A stretch of DNA of 64,000 nt from Acidimicrobiia bacterium (GTDB lineage Bacteria; Actinomycetota; Acidimicrobiia; Spongiisociales; ZC4RG35). Positions 25,724 to 34,663 of the stretch are shown piece after piece. The notes under the pieces were generated by a model that was given only the letters and a program-made list of their open reading frames with translations, was not told the origin of the DNA and did not search any database. The position numbers and the translations under genes are program-made. Positions within the stretch are counted from its first letter, which is position 1. Every line of letters starts with the position of its first letter. The DNA is taken from the NCBI GenBank assembly GCA_025928935.1, contig JAICNB010000005.1, positions 1-64,000 on the forward strand. Direction: 5' to 3'.

Positions 25724-25969
25724 ATGGACAGAAGCGAAGTATCCAACCGACTCGGCGAGGTGCTCGTATCCGAGCTTGGGCTCGATGCGTCGAAGATCAC
25801 CGAGGAAGCCCATTTCGAGGAAGACCTCGACGTGGACAGTCTCGGGGTTGTGGAGCTGTTGATGGCACTCGAGGACGAGTTCGGAGTGAAGATCCCCGAT
25901 GAGGAGGCGGAGTCGATCATGACGGTCGGCCAGGCCATCGACGTCGTCCACGGAAAGCTCGGGGGCTGA
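25724..25969 (+). CDS. acpP: Acyl carrier protein
   Basis: An 81-residue acidic four-helix carrier protein. The phosphopantetheine serine is in DVDSLGVVEL. AAGGAGG lies 8 nt before ATG 25724, one of the strongest ribosome binding sites in the window, as expected for a highly made protein. It lies between fabG and fabF. Confidence 0.95.
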   Translation: MDRSEVSNRLGEVLVSELGLDASKITEEAHFEEDLDVDSLGVVELLMALEDEFGVKIPDEEAESIMTVGQAIDVVHGKLGG

Positions 25970-25974
25970 TCTCG

Positions 25975-27225
25975 ATGGCACCGGATCGACGGCGGGTCGC
26001 CGTCACCGGGCTCGGGGCGGTGACGCCCCTCGGCGAGGATGCCGGCTCGACATGGGAAGGGATGCTGGCCGGCCGATCGGGGGTCGGGCCCATCACACAG
26101 TTCGACGCCGACGGTTATCGCACGACCATCGCTGCCGAGGTGAGCGGTTGGGAGCCCGAGAAGCACTTCGACAAGAGAGAGGTCAGGCGGGTCGATCGCT
26201 TTGCCCAGTTCTTCCTGGTGGCAGTCCGACAAGCCATGGAGCAGGCCGGCATCTCGTACTCGGATGATGACCCGGCAGCGATCCGAGCCGGGGTCGTGGT
26301 CGGGGCCGGTTTTGGCGGCATGGGCTCCTTCATCGACGAGATCGTGACTTTGACCGAGCGCGGCCCGGATCGGGTGAGCCCCACGGGTGTGCCCAGGGTC
26401 ATCCCCAACATGGCTGCGGGTCTGGCCTCGATCGAGCACAACCTGCTCGGCCCGGTCAGCTGTGTGGTCACCGCCTGCTCGGCATCGGCCAACGCCATCG
26501 GCGATGGCGCCGAGCTGATCCGCCGCGGCGCGGCTGACGTCGTGATCGCCGGGGGATCGGAGGCGGCCATCACCACCTTCGGCATTGCCACTTTCGCCCA
26601 GGCGCGGGCTCTCTCCACGAGGAACGACGATCCGCGGGGAGCGTCCCGCCCGTTCGACGCCGATCGTGACGGTTTCGTCATGGGGGAAGGGGGCGCCGCC
26701 CTGGTCCTTGAGGACATGGAGCAGGCAACGGCACGGGGTGCCACCGTCCTGGCCGAGTTGACCGGGTACGGGATGTCGGCGGACGCCTACCACATCACAC
26801 TGCCCCGCCCCGGTGGGACGGGTGCGGCTCGGGCGATGGTCAACGCGGTCGAGGATGCCGGCCTCTCACCGTCGAGCATCGGCTACATCAATGCACACGG
26901 GACGTCCACCGAGGCCAACGACTCGACCGAGACTGCCGCCATCCGCATCGCGATGGGCGAGGCTGCCGACTCTGTCCCGGTCTCCTCGACCAAGTCCATG
27001 ACCGGGCACATCCTGGGGGGAGCGGGCGCAGTCGAGGCGATTGCCTGCATCCTGGCCCTGCGTGACCAGGTGCTCCCACCCACTATCAACCAGGAGACCC
27101 CCGACCCTGACTGCGACCTCGACTACGTGCCGAACGTGAAGCGCGAGGCGACTCTCGAGCATGCCATGTCGAACTCTTTCGGGTTCGGTGGGCACAACGT
27201 CTCGCTCGTCTTCAGCAAAGTCTGA
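25975..27225 (+). CDS. fabF: 3-oxoacyl-ACP synthase II
   Basis: This is the KAS II elongation enzyme, 416 residues. The Cys-His-His triad is in TACSASANAIG, NAHGTSTEAND and KSMTGHILGGAG, and the C-terminal SFGFGGHNVSLVF is typical. It starts 5 bp after acpP and completes the cluster; the dehydratase and enoyl reductase must be encoded elsewhere. The 3' end is 8 bp from a convergent gene with no terminator between them. Confidence 0.95.
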   Translation: MAPDRRRVAVTGLGAVTPLGEDAGSTWEGMLAGRSGVGPITQFDADGYRTTIAAEVSGWEPEKHFDKREVRRVDRFAQFFLVAVRQAMEQAGISYSDDDPAAIRAGVVVGAGFGGMGSFIDEIVTLTERGPDRVSPTGVPRVIPNMAAGLASIEHNLLGPVSCVVTACSASANAIGDGAELIRRGAADVVIAGGSEAAITTFGIATFAQARALSTRNDDPRGASRPFDADRDGFVMGEGGAALVLEDMEQATARGATVLAELTGYGMSADAYHITLPRPGGTGAARAMVNAVEDAGLSPSSIGYINAHGTSTEANDSTETAAIRIAMGEAADSVPVSSTKSMTGHILGGAGAVEAIACILALRDQVLPPTINQETPDPDCDLDYVPNVKREATLEHAMSNSFGFGGHNVSLVFSKV

Positions 27226-27233
27226 CGAGCGTT

Positions 27234-27488
27234 CTACGCCTTGCGTTGGTTTTCGCGCCACTCGGCGAGGGACCGGTAGACCAGGACAAGTACCAGGCTC
27301 GCCCCGATGGTGACTACGAGAAACGAGATGATCGCCACCAGGGCTGCCCACCCGAAGCAAGTCGTGAAGCCGCCGGCTCCATCGGGCTGACGACAGCTGA
27401 GATCGGTGACGATCCAGCCCAACACACCGGCGATGAGCCCCAGGGTCAGGGATGGGATGGCTATCCACGGGTTGGGCCGGCGTCTCAA
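27234..27488 (-). CDS. Small two-span membrane protein, unknown
   Basis: An 84-residue protein with two hydrophobic segments (about 10-30 and 45-70), a short Cys-containing loop between them (SCRQPDGAGGFTTCFG) and a basic C-terminus REENQRKA-like. Its start overlaps the end of the next upstream membrane-protein gene by 4 bp, which supports coding. No family recognised. Confidence 0.6.
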   Translation of the reverse strand: MRRRPNPWIAIPSLTLGLIAGVLGWIVTDLSCRQPDGAGGFTTCFGWAALVAIISFLVVTIGASLVLVLVYRSLAEWRENQRKA

Positions 27489-28231
27489 CGTTTGGGGTGG
27501 CCCCGCTCGTCCAGGTCGGCAGAGTCGAGCACCTCACGTGGAGCCAGCTCCGGTGGGATGGGGTGGACGGTGCCTTTCTCCCGGGGCGGGTGGAAGGCGA
27601 CCCCAACCGTTGGGTGCCAGGCCAAGGCCACGATCGACACCCCACCGCACAGGGACACCAGAGCTGGGGCCAGCCATTGGCTGAAGGCGAGACCGATGGC
27701 CACTGCCGGCCATGCGATCCTGACCGCGATCAGGCCTCCGGGGAACACACGAGCAAACCAGAGTGCGGCGAGGGGGGCGGTCAAGCCGGTGACCAGCGTG
27801 GTGGCAGAAGGTCGGTCCCAGGCGGCCAGCCCGAGCGGGAATGGAAAACCGATCAGGACCAGCGGAACGAGGACCGCTCGAACAGGAGGGCCGGCCGCAG
27901 AGGGGAGACGACGGAGGGCGCCGGTGAGCGGGGGGAGGAACAAGGCCACGGCGCCCACGACCGTGGCGACCAGGGAGATGACCCAGAGCACGTCGATCGG
28001 TCTGGCTAACGCAATGACGAACAAAGCGGCCAGCGCCCCTAGCGAGGTCCGATGTGCCCACCGTCCGCCGGTCACGGTCAGACCGACCATGCCAACCGTG
28101 GCGAGGGCGAGTACGCCCACCATCATCAACAGCACGGACTCCGGGGCGAATGGGCCGGGGTCGACCGCGAGGGCTGCCGCCCATGCCAGCGCGGCCACGA
28201 GCGGTGCGGTGGCGAGAAGCGGGACCGTCAC
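27485..28231 (-). CDS. Polytopic membrane protein, unknown
   Basis: A 248-residue protein with about eight hydrophobic spans covering residues 1-205, then a soluble proline-rich and charged tail (PREKGTVHPIPPELAPREVL). I see no transporter or enzyme motif. It is coupled to the small membrane protein downstream. The two may form one complex, inferred only from the 4-bp overlap. Confidence 0.6.
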   Translation of the reverse strand: MTVPLLATAPLVAALAWAAALAVDPGPFAPESVLLMMVGVLALATVGMVGLTVTGGRWAHRTSLGALAALFVIALARPIDVLWVISLVATVVGAVALFLPPLTGALRRLPSAAGPPVRAVLVPLVLIGFPFPLGLAAWDRPSATTLVTGLTAPLAALWFARVFPGGLIAVRIAWPAVAIGLAFSQWLAPALVSLCGGVSIVALAWHPTVGVAFHPPREKGTVHPIPPELAPREVLDSADLDERGHPKR

Positions 28232-28256
28232 GCCCCGAGTCTCGCAGCGGGGACCT

Positions 28257-28940
28257 TCAAGCCGAAGTTGGGCTCTCCGGGCTGCCTGCGCGCTCGAGAA
28301 CCCGGAAGCCGGGCTTCTCGCCGAAGCGGGGTGAGTCGCCAGGGTCCCACTCTGTCTCCACCCGCCAGGCCGGTCCGGGGCGAAGGCTGACGACGGCTCC
28401 GTGCCCCGGCTTGCCTTCGTGCAAGCCGGAGAGGGGAGAGCCGATCAGTCTCAGGACGGCTGATTGGATCGGGTCCTGATGCGAGACGATGACGACGTCA
28501 CCGTGGGGGTGCTCCTGATCGAGTCGCCGCGCCACTGTGGCCATTCGGTCCGCCATCTCGACGAGGCTCTCACCGGCGAAGGGGAGGTTCTCCGGGTGCT
28601 CCAGGTAGGCCTCGAGGTCGCCCGGGAAGACGCTGGGGATGTCCCGCCACGCATGACCCTTCCATCTACCGATCACGGCCCACTCGGTCAGGCCGGGATC
28701 GACCTTCACCGGCACACCGGTGCGCGCCGCGATCGCTTCCCCAGTGCGCAAGGCGCGTTCCAATGGGGAGGACCAGATGGCCACGACCGGCCGGGGGCCG
28801 AGATAACGTCCCACCCGTTTGGCTTGCTCGATGCCGTGTGGGGAGAGGCCGAATCCTGGGAGGTCGGCGTAGACCAGATGGGCCGGATTGTCGACTTCGG
28901 CGTGACGAACCAGATGTACCAGGGCAGCCATGCCGCTCAT
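28257..28940 (-). CDS. Histidine phosphatase (phosphoglycerate mutase-like) family protein
   Basis: This is a 227-residue protein. The phospho-accepting His is in LVRHAEV, Arg in SSPLERALRTGEAI, the acid in LTEWAVIGRW and the second His in IVSHQDPIQSA. The family includes phosphatases for sugar phosphates, nucleotides and alpha-ribazole phosphate; actinobacterial members like this often lack an assigned substrate. ATG 28940 or the in-frame ATG three codons later could be the start. It is divergent from dinB. Confidence 0.85.
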   Translation of the reverse strand: MSGMAALVHLVRHAEVDNPAHLVYADLPGFGLSPHGIEQAKRVGRYLGPRPVVAIWSSPLERALRTGEAIAARTGVPVKVDPGLTEWAVIGRWKGHAWRDIPSVFPGDLEAYLEHPENLPFAGESLVEMADRMATVARRLDQEHPHGDVVIVSHQDPIQSAVLRLIGSPLSGLHEGKPGHGAVVSLRPGPAWRVETEWDPGDSPRFGEKPGFRVLERAGSPESPTSA

Positions 28941-28994
28941 TGTGGTCGGAACCTGGCGCGACCAGAGGTAACTCCGCAGTTAACTTCGACGGGC

Positions 28995-30179
28995 ATGTGG
29001 GCCGAGCCGATCTTGCACGTTGATCTCGATGCCTTCTTCGTCGAGGCGGAGAGATTGCGTGACCCCGGCCTGATAGGGAGGCCGGTGGCCGTGGGCGGCA
29101 CAGGCGGCCGCGGGGTGATTGCCAGCGCTTCGTACGAGGCCAGGTCCTATGGCGTCCGCTCGGCACAGCCGACCTCGATCGCACTACGACTGTGCAAGGA
29201 GCTGATCGTCGTCCCACCGGCCCACAGCCGTTACGGAGAGCTCTCCGCGCAGGTCTTTGCCATCTTCAGGGAGTTCACGCCGGTGGTGGAGGGTCTGAGC
29301 GTGGATGAAGCGTTCCTCGACGTGTCGGGGTTGCGACGGCACTACTCAGGCCCGCTCGAGGTGGCGACGGCACTCCGGGAGGCGATACGTGGCCGCGTGG
29401 GGCTGCCTGCCTCGGTGGGCGTCGCCGCGTCGAAGTTCATGGCCAAGCTCGCCTCGGAGGCGGCCAAGCCCGATGGTCAGCTCCATGTGCCAAAGGAAAC
29501 CGAGTTGGCGTTCTTGCACGCTCTCCCCGTCGAGGCGCTCTGGGGTGTGGGGCCGGCCACGCTCGCCGGGCTGCAGCGTATCGGTGTGGTGACCATCGGG
29601 GACCTGGCTGAGCTGCCCGAGGCAGCCCTGGTCCGATCGCTTGGGCCGACCCAGGGGCGCCACCTCCTCGACCTCGCCCATGGCATCGACCCCCGGCCAG
29701 TCACTCCGGACAGTGGGGCCAAGTCGATCTCCGTCGAGGAGACCTACGACCGGGATCTCGAGGGTGCCGAGGTGATGACTACCGCTCTGCTCGCCCAGGC
29801 CCAGCGGCTCTCTGACCGGCTTCATCGCGCGGGCTTGGCGGCGAGGACGGTGACTCTGAAGGTGCGGTTCTCGGACTTCAGCACGATCACCCGGAGCGTG
29901 ACTGCGGGCGGTGCCGTGGACAGCCCGCGCGCTCTGTTTGCGGCGGCCAACGGTCTCCTCGGCCAGGTCGCACTCGAGCGCCCGGTGCGCCTGCTCGGGT
30001 TGGGGGGGTCCGGGCTGGAGCCGGCAGATGAGCCCAGACAGCTGCCCATCGAGTCCGAGGAAGGTTGGTCGAGGATCGCCGAGGCGGTAGCCGGAGTTCG
30101 CGATCGATTCGGTGAACATTCGGTGGAGCCGGCCCGGCTGCTGAATGCCCCGGACCGGAAGCAGGGACGTACCCGGTGA
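28995..30179 (+). CDS. dinB: DNA polymerase IV (Y-family translesion polymerase)
   Basis: This is a 394-residue error-prone polymerase that bypasses damaged template bases. HVDLDAFFVEAE carries the first metal-binding Asp and the steric-gate Phe. LSVDEAFLDVSG carries the catalytic Asp-Glu. Helix-hairpin-helix and little-finger regions follow. ATG 28995 is chosen because the polymerase motif begins at residue 8; the frame extends over 500 bp upstream inside the opposite gene. I found no SOS box in the 55 bp upstream. No clear C-terminal clamp-binding motif is visible. Confidence 0.93.
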   Translation: MWAEPILHVDLDAFFVEAERLRDPGLIGRPVAVGGTGGRGVIASASYEARSYGVRSAQPTSIALRLCKELIVVPPAHSRYGELSAQVFAIFREFTPVVEGLSVDEAFLDVSGLRRHYSGPLEVATALREAIRGRVGLPASVGVAASKFMAKLASEAAKPDGQLHVPKETELAFLHALPVEALWGVGPATLAGLQRIGVVTIGDLAELPEAALVRSLGPTQGRHLLDLAHGIDPRPVTPDSGAKSISVEETYDRDLEGAEVMTTALLAQAQRLSDRLHRAGLAARTVTLKVRFSDFSTITRSVTAGGAVDSPRALFAAANGLLGQVALERPVRLLGLGGSGLEPADEPRQLPIESEEGWSRIAEAVAGVRDRFGEHSVEPARLLNAPDRKQGRTR

Positions 30180-30237
30180 ACTGTCTCCGTGCCGGGTGTA
30201 TTGTGTCAGAGGGCTGTTAGCGGATGGCGAGAGGTCG

Positions 30238-30573
30238 ATGATGCCCCTCGATGATCACGAACAGAAGATCCTGGCGGAGATAGAGCGGCAGTTCTACGAA
30301 GAGGACCCGGAACTGGCGCGCGCCGTCCGCGAGATCGCGAAGCCGTCGCGCATCGGTGTCCGGCTGGCCATGCTCGGCGTCGTGGCCGGTCTAGCGGTCG
30401 TGATCGGATTCTTCGCCGCCAACACCGTGGTCGCCTTCCTCGGGTTCGCCCTCCTGGTCGGATCGGCGGTCGCCCTGGTCGCCGGGCTGAGGTCACGCGC
30501 ATGGCGCTCGACCCATGACGAGACGCAGAGCCAGGAGCCCGGGGACTGGCAGGATCCCTTCCGTCGCGACTGA
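30238..30573 (+). CDS. DUF3040 membrane protein
   Basis: A 111-residue protein opening MMPLDDHEQKILAEIERQF, the DUF3040 signature found almost only in actinobacteria, followed by two membrane spans (about 45-90) and a charged tail. It may start at ATG 30238 or the next ATG at 30241, the latter fitting the family consensus. The function of DUF3040 is not known, though it is often close to dinB or the mraZ cluster, as here. Confidence 0.85.
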   Translation: MMPLDDHEQKILAEIERQFYEEDPELARAVREIAKPSRIGVRLAMLGVVAGLAVVIGFFAANTVVAFLGFALLVGSAVALVAGLRSRAWRSTHDETQSQEPGDWQDPFRRD

Positions 30574-30689
30574 TTCCGAAGCGCTATTGTTGCCGACCCA
30601 GCGACGGTCTCCGGAGGTTCCGACGCTTGTGGTGGAGGGCAACGGTCCACGACTCCGGGCCGGTGCGGGTTGGCATTAGGAAGGGACGA

Positions 30690-31190
30690 GTGGACCAATC
30701 ATTCACAGCCGAGCAGGCATGTCGGCTGACGAACTGCACGCATCATCAACTTCGCTATTGGGATCGTGTAGGACTGGTAACACCCTCGGTCCAGACGACA
30801 GGTGGCAGACCCGGGGTCCGGCGTCTCTACTCCTTCCGGGACCTGGTTGCCCTGCGGGTGGTGCGAAGTCTTCTCGACAACGGCATGTCACTGCAGAGGG
30901 TCCGGCGGGCCTGGGACTATTTGCGTCGAGAAGGCGGTATGGACGATCACCTGGCCGAGGTGAAGCTCGTTACCGACGGCCATACCATCTTTCATGTCGG
31001 CTCGGACGAGGGTGAGCTCATGGATGCCCTCCGTACCGGTCAGCTGGCCTTCTTCGTCGCCATCGACGAGATCGCACGAGAGGTCGAAGAGGATGTCACC
31101 AGGTTCGAGCTCGATCGCAGCACCTTCCTGAACATGCTGCGAAGGGTGGAAGACGACATCAGCGAGGAGCAGGCCGCCTCCGGCGGCTGA
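30690..31190 (+). CDS. MerR-family transcriptional regulator
   Basis: This is a 166-residue regulator. The winged helix-turn-helix is in residues 5-75 (TAEQACRLTNCTHHQLRYW, then RRLYSFRDLVALRVV). A coiled dimerisation helix and a C-terminal ~80-residue effector region with no Cys cluster follow, so metal sensing is unlikely. GTG 30690 follows AAGGGA; the frame is open upstream without similarity. Target genes are unknown. The nearest candidate is its own promoter in the 116 bp upstream, where I see no clear operator. Confidence 0.85.
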   Translation: MDQSFTAEQACRLTNCTHHQLRYWDRVGLVTPSVQTTGGRPGVRRLYSFRDLVALRVVRSLLDNGMSLQRVRRAWDYLRREGGMDDHLAEVKLVTDGHTIFHVGSDEGELMDALRTGQLAFFVAIDEIAREVEEDVTRFELDRSTFLNMLRRVEDDISEEQAASGG

Positions 31191-31196
31191 CCCTCG

Positions 31197-33509
31197 CTAC
31201 TCCCTGTCGATGAGCGACCGGGGGTTGAACACCGCCAGGGTCCGGTCCCATCTCTCGTAGTTCCTCCCGATCCAGGTCTCGGCGTGGGTGAGGTCGGAGA
31301 CGTGCCCGAGCCCGTACCGGTTCCCGTAGACCGTGGCCGAATATGAGGACGCCAGCGGGACCAGGTCCCGAGCAGTGGCGCGGGCAAACTCGAGCGGGGT
31401 CTGATGGGCCGGAACCGGCGTCCTCAGGTCGGTCAGGCGGTCCACGATCTCTTCCCATGCCGCGGTGATGTCCCCTTCGTGGAGACGCTTGATCCGACGT
31501 CGGCGACGCAGCGCCTTCAGCATCGGGATCAGGCTGATCAGCAGGGCGAGGGCCGGGAGGGCCAGCCATGCTCGGGAGAGTCGGAAGCCCGGGCCTGTGC
31601 CGTCGGTCGGCGCAGCGAAATCGGTCAGCCCCTCCTCGAACTGGCTTTCGAAGAACCCGGGCTGATCCAATGTCAGCGGGCCTTCCGACTCGGGGAGGTA
31701 TGGAGCCGGGTCGAACTCGGCGGTGATGCTGTCGGGCAGCGCGTCGTCGCTGCGAGGCGTCGGGTCGAAGCGCACCCATCCGAATCCGTCCATCCACATC
31801 TCGACCCAGGCGTGTGCGTTCCGGTCCCGCACCACGATGAGCTCTGTCCCGTTGGTCTGCTGCTCCACCGACCCCGGAGTGAAGCCCCAGACGACCCGGC
31901 TTGGGATGCCCACGGCGCGCCCGAGCACGGCCATCGCCGCGGCGAACTGCTCGCAATAGCCGGTCCGGAAGTTCTCGCTCTCCTCGTCGTCGAGCCAGGC
32001 ATCGAGGTTGAGCGCTCCGTGCCCGGTGGAGACTTCGGTCGAGTACTCGAACTCCCCGCTGTCCCTGAACCAGTGCTGGAGGAGCCAGGCGGCCTCGAAT
32101 GGAGTCGACGCCCCGGCCGTCTGCCTCCGAGCGATCTGCACCAGGCCGGGCGGCAGGTCAGGCAGATCGTCGAATCGCTCGAGGTCGGAGGGTTGGGTGA
32201 CCTCTCCGGGGGGCGGGCCCGGCTGGAGTGACGTCTCACCTGCATCGGCGGCGTTGGCGAAGAGAGGGCTGAGGGTGCCATCAGGCAACGTGGCCAGGGC
32301 ACCCAGGTCCTCGTCGGAGAGGGGAAGCACGGATTGCACCTCGTACTCGTCGTCTTCGTCTAGCTCGGGCTGGTAGATCACCGAGCCGTCTGCCGTGATC
32401 TGAAACCCGTTGACGTCCACGGTGTCGGAGCGGAAGAACTGCCCGACGCCGACAGTGGGGACCACCGCGGATCGAAGGTCGACGATCCGCACTCTCTGGG
32501 TCACCTCCTGGCTGGTCCCCCGATAGGCATGCTCGGGACTCCCGCCGGCGAGCCCGGGCTGATAGAAGTCGGCTCGGTCGGTGGTCGGCCGCCAGGCCTC
32601 GCCATCGAAATCGTCGAGGCTCTCCATCCGCCAATAGACCTGGTCGGCGGGTGGGGCGTTCGGGTCGAGCGTGGCCACGAACATGACGGCGTTGGAACGT
32701 CGGATGAAGCTCTGCTGCAGGTCGGCGAGACGATCGAATGTCGTGCCCCCGAAGCCGGGCCCGTACCCGCCCCCGTATCGCCACCGTATGTTGCCGTTGG
32801 CAGGCACGAGTGACGAGGCGGTGTCCGTGAGCAGCAGCGATGTCCCGGCCAGGACGACGGCGACGATGAGCGCCATGCTCCCGGCCCGCCGGGCCAGGGG
32901 CCGGCCCTCGGAATCGCGGGCCCGACCGGCCTCGCTTCGTCTCTCGACACCGAGTGCGGCCAGCGACAGTGCCGTGATGACTGCCAGGGCAATCAGCCAG
33001 GGCCATCCCGCCTGGATTCGGTCCATCACCGCGAACTGGAGATAGAGGCCCAGCGAGGGGGCGATCATGGCGAGGGTGGGGCCTCCGGAGGCGCCCCACA
33101 CGTAGAGGGCGCCGATACCCCACATCAACAGCGCCAGGATGGCCACCAGCCCCGACGTCGGGAATACCGGTGCCACCCCGAACCGGATGAGGTTCAGTGT
33201 CTGGCCGAGCTCCCCGGCCAGTGCACCGAGGCTGGCGCCGGTGGGGAGGAAGCCGAGGGCGAGTGTGTCGGGGACCGCTATGCGGAGGAAGAGGGCCAGC
33301 CCGGCAACGAGAAAGAGTGTCATGGCGAGGCGCTTGTTGGCCAACGTCTGCCTGAGCAGCCACCATATGACTCCACCGAGGAAGGCCGAGGCGATCATGA
33401 TCAGCTGCCAGTCCGGTGCCTCGGGGCCGGAATCGAGCAGTTGCCCCAGCCGGAGCAGCATCATCACGAAGGCGGCGGCGCCGGCTAGCCGGCCGAGACC
33501 GTTGCCCAT
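31197..33509 (-). CDS. Transglutaminase-like membrane protein (TgpA type)
   Basis: This is a 770-residue protein. The N-terminal ~200 residues have about six membrane spans, followed by an extracytoplasmic region and a transglutaminase core with the Cys-His-Asp triad in GYCEQFA, NAHAWVEMW and WVRFDPTP. A further membrane span and a cytoplasmic C-terminal DUF4129-like region follow. ATG 33509 is chosen for the hydrophobic N-terminus. It overlaps the DUF58 gene by 25 bp. The MoxR-DUF58-transglutaminase set is widespread and thought to act on the cell envelope; the substrate is unknown. Confidence 0.88.
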   Translation of the reverse strand: MGNGLGRLAGAAAFVMMLLRLGQLLDSGPEAPDWQLIMIASAFLGGVIWWLLRQTLANKRLAMTLFLVAGLALFLRIAVPDTLALGFLPTGASLGALAGELGQTLNLIRFGVAPVFPTSGLVAILALLMWGIGALYVWGASGGPTLAMIAPSLGLYLQFAVMDRIQAGWPWLIALAVITALSLAALGVERRSEAGRARDSEGRPLARRAGSMALIVAVVLAGTSLLLTDTASSLVPANGNIRWRYGGGYGPGFGGTTFDRLADLQQSFIRRSNAVMFVATLDPNAPPADQVYWRMESLDDFDGEAWRPTTDRADFYQPGLAGGSPEHAYRGTSQEVTQRVRIVDLRSAVVPTVGVGQFFRSDTVDVNGFQITADGSVIYQPELDEDDEYEVQSVLPLSDEDLGALATLPDGTLSPLFANAADAGETSLQPGPPPGEVTQPSDLERFDDLPDLPPGLVQIARRQTAGASTPFEAAWLLQHWFRDSGEFEYSTEVSTGHGALNLDAWLDDEESENFRTGYCEQFAAAMAVLGRAVGIPSRVVWGFTPGSVEQQTNGTELIVVRDRNAHAWVEMWMDGFGWVRFDPTPRSDDALPDSITAEFDPAPYLPESEGPLTLDQPGFFESQFEEGLTDFAAPTDGTGPGFRLSRAWLALPALALLISLIPMLKALRRRRRIKRLHEGDITAAWEEIVDRLTDLRTPVPAHQTPLEFARATARDLVPLASSYSATVYGNRYGLGHVSDLTHAETWIGRNYERWDRTLAVFNPRSLIDRE

Positions 33510-34663
33510 GAGCTTTTCATTGCGATCATCCAGGCCGGCGCCCACGGCTGATCGGGGGCCACGGAGACGGTGGTCACACCCATGCGATGGAATCCGACCA
33601 GCGTCTGTGAGGTCGAGGCCGACGCGGTCATGAGGACGGTGGTGGGGTAGTCGCTCGACAGGAGCTGTTGCACGCCGAGCAGTGGTCGGTCGGCCACCCC
33701 GGTGACGATCACCAGGGCGCCACCTCCGCCTTTCTGCCTGATTCGGCCGGCAACGGCCTCTATGTCGATGGCGGCATCGGGTTGGACGAGTGCGAGACGC
33801 TCCATGGCCGATGAGTAGCGGGCTGCGTCGATCGACTCGGCTTCGCCGGCCCAGAGGTCGGCGTCGAAACCGGACCCGACCAGATGGGTGACCACCGTCG
33901 CCGCTCCCGAGACCGCCCTCTCGAAGGCCTCCTGGGACTCGTAGCTGGGCGCTCGGACATCGAGCAGGACGAGGGCTCGGGATTGCCAGGGCGTCTCCAG
34001 CTGTCGGATCATCAACTGATCGGTGCGGGCCGAGGAGGGCCAATGCACTCTGCGAAGGTCGTCCCCTTGCTGATACTCGCGAAGGGTGTAGAAGTCCTCA
34101 CCACCCCGTCTGGCATGTTCGGGGCGTGACGCCTGCATTGCCGGGTCCTGACCGCGGACGATTGGGAACCCGGTGAGCTCCTCGATCGCCGGATAGACCA
34201 CGATTCGGTCTGCTGGGCCGGCCTGGCCGCTGGTCTCGGCGAGACCGAGCGGATCGTTGACCTTGAGCAGGGTGGGCCCCACCCGGTACACCCCCCGTGG
34301 CCGGCAGGTGACGCGGTAGGTGGCCGTGGCCGACTCCCCTCCCTTGAGCCGGGCCAACTCGAATACCGCCACGCCGAGTCGGTTCACGTCGTCCTCGAGG
34401 GTGACGCGGCTCACCGACCGCTTCGAGGCGTTGTCCAGGAGGAGGGTGACCGTGGTCGTCTCTCCGTCGTGGACCGTCGAAGAGGCGAGACGTCGGCTCA
34501 CCTCCAGGTCGGGTCGCCAACGCGCCACATAGGCGATGGCCACTGCCTGGGCCAGGAGCAGCGCTGCCCCGGTGAGCAGCAGCTCCATCTCCCCCAGGGC
34601 ATACCACAGGACGATCAGGGCGAGGCCGGCCCCGGACAGGGCCCAGCCTCGCAGCGTGGGCAT
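33485..34663 (-). CDS. DUF58 (vWA-like) protein
   Basis: This is a 392-residue protein with two N-terminal membrane spans (about 7-45), a beta-rich domain, then the DUF58 hallmark FYTLREYQQGDDLRRVHWPS and a vWA-like fold with LVLLDVRAPS. It starts one base into the moxR stop and ends inside the transglutaminase start. Family members work with MoxR ATPases as a chaperone/adaptor pair, which the gene order supports. Confidence 0.88.
   Translation of the reverse strand: MPTLRGWALSGAGLALIVLWYALGEMELLLTGAALLLAQAVAIAYVARWRPDLEVSRRLASSTVHDGETTTVTLLLDNASKRSVSRVTLEDDVNRLGVAVFELARLKGGESATATYRVTCRPRGVYRVGPTLLKVNDPLGLAETSGQAGPADRIVVYPAIEELTGFPIVRGQDPAMQASRPEHARRGGEDFYTLREYQQGDDLRRVHWPSSARTDQLMIRQLETPWQSRALVLLDVRAPSYESQEAFERAVSGAATVVTHLVGSGFDADLWAGEAESIDAARYSSAMERLALVQPDAAIDIEAVAGRIRQKGGGGALVIVTGVADRPLLGVQQLLSSDYPTTVLMTASASTSQTLVGFHRMGVTTVSVAPDQPWAPAWMIAMKSSWATVSAG

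Noticed and set aside
25288-26793. 501-residue minus-strand frame opposite fabG-acpP-fabF
   Set aside because: It crosses three real genes, is His/Arg/Gly-rich with no motif, and has no ribosome binding site or promoter.
28940-28995. SOS box upstream of dinB
   Set aside because: I looked for CGAAC-N4-GTTCG or close forms in the 55-bp gap and its flanks and found none.
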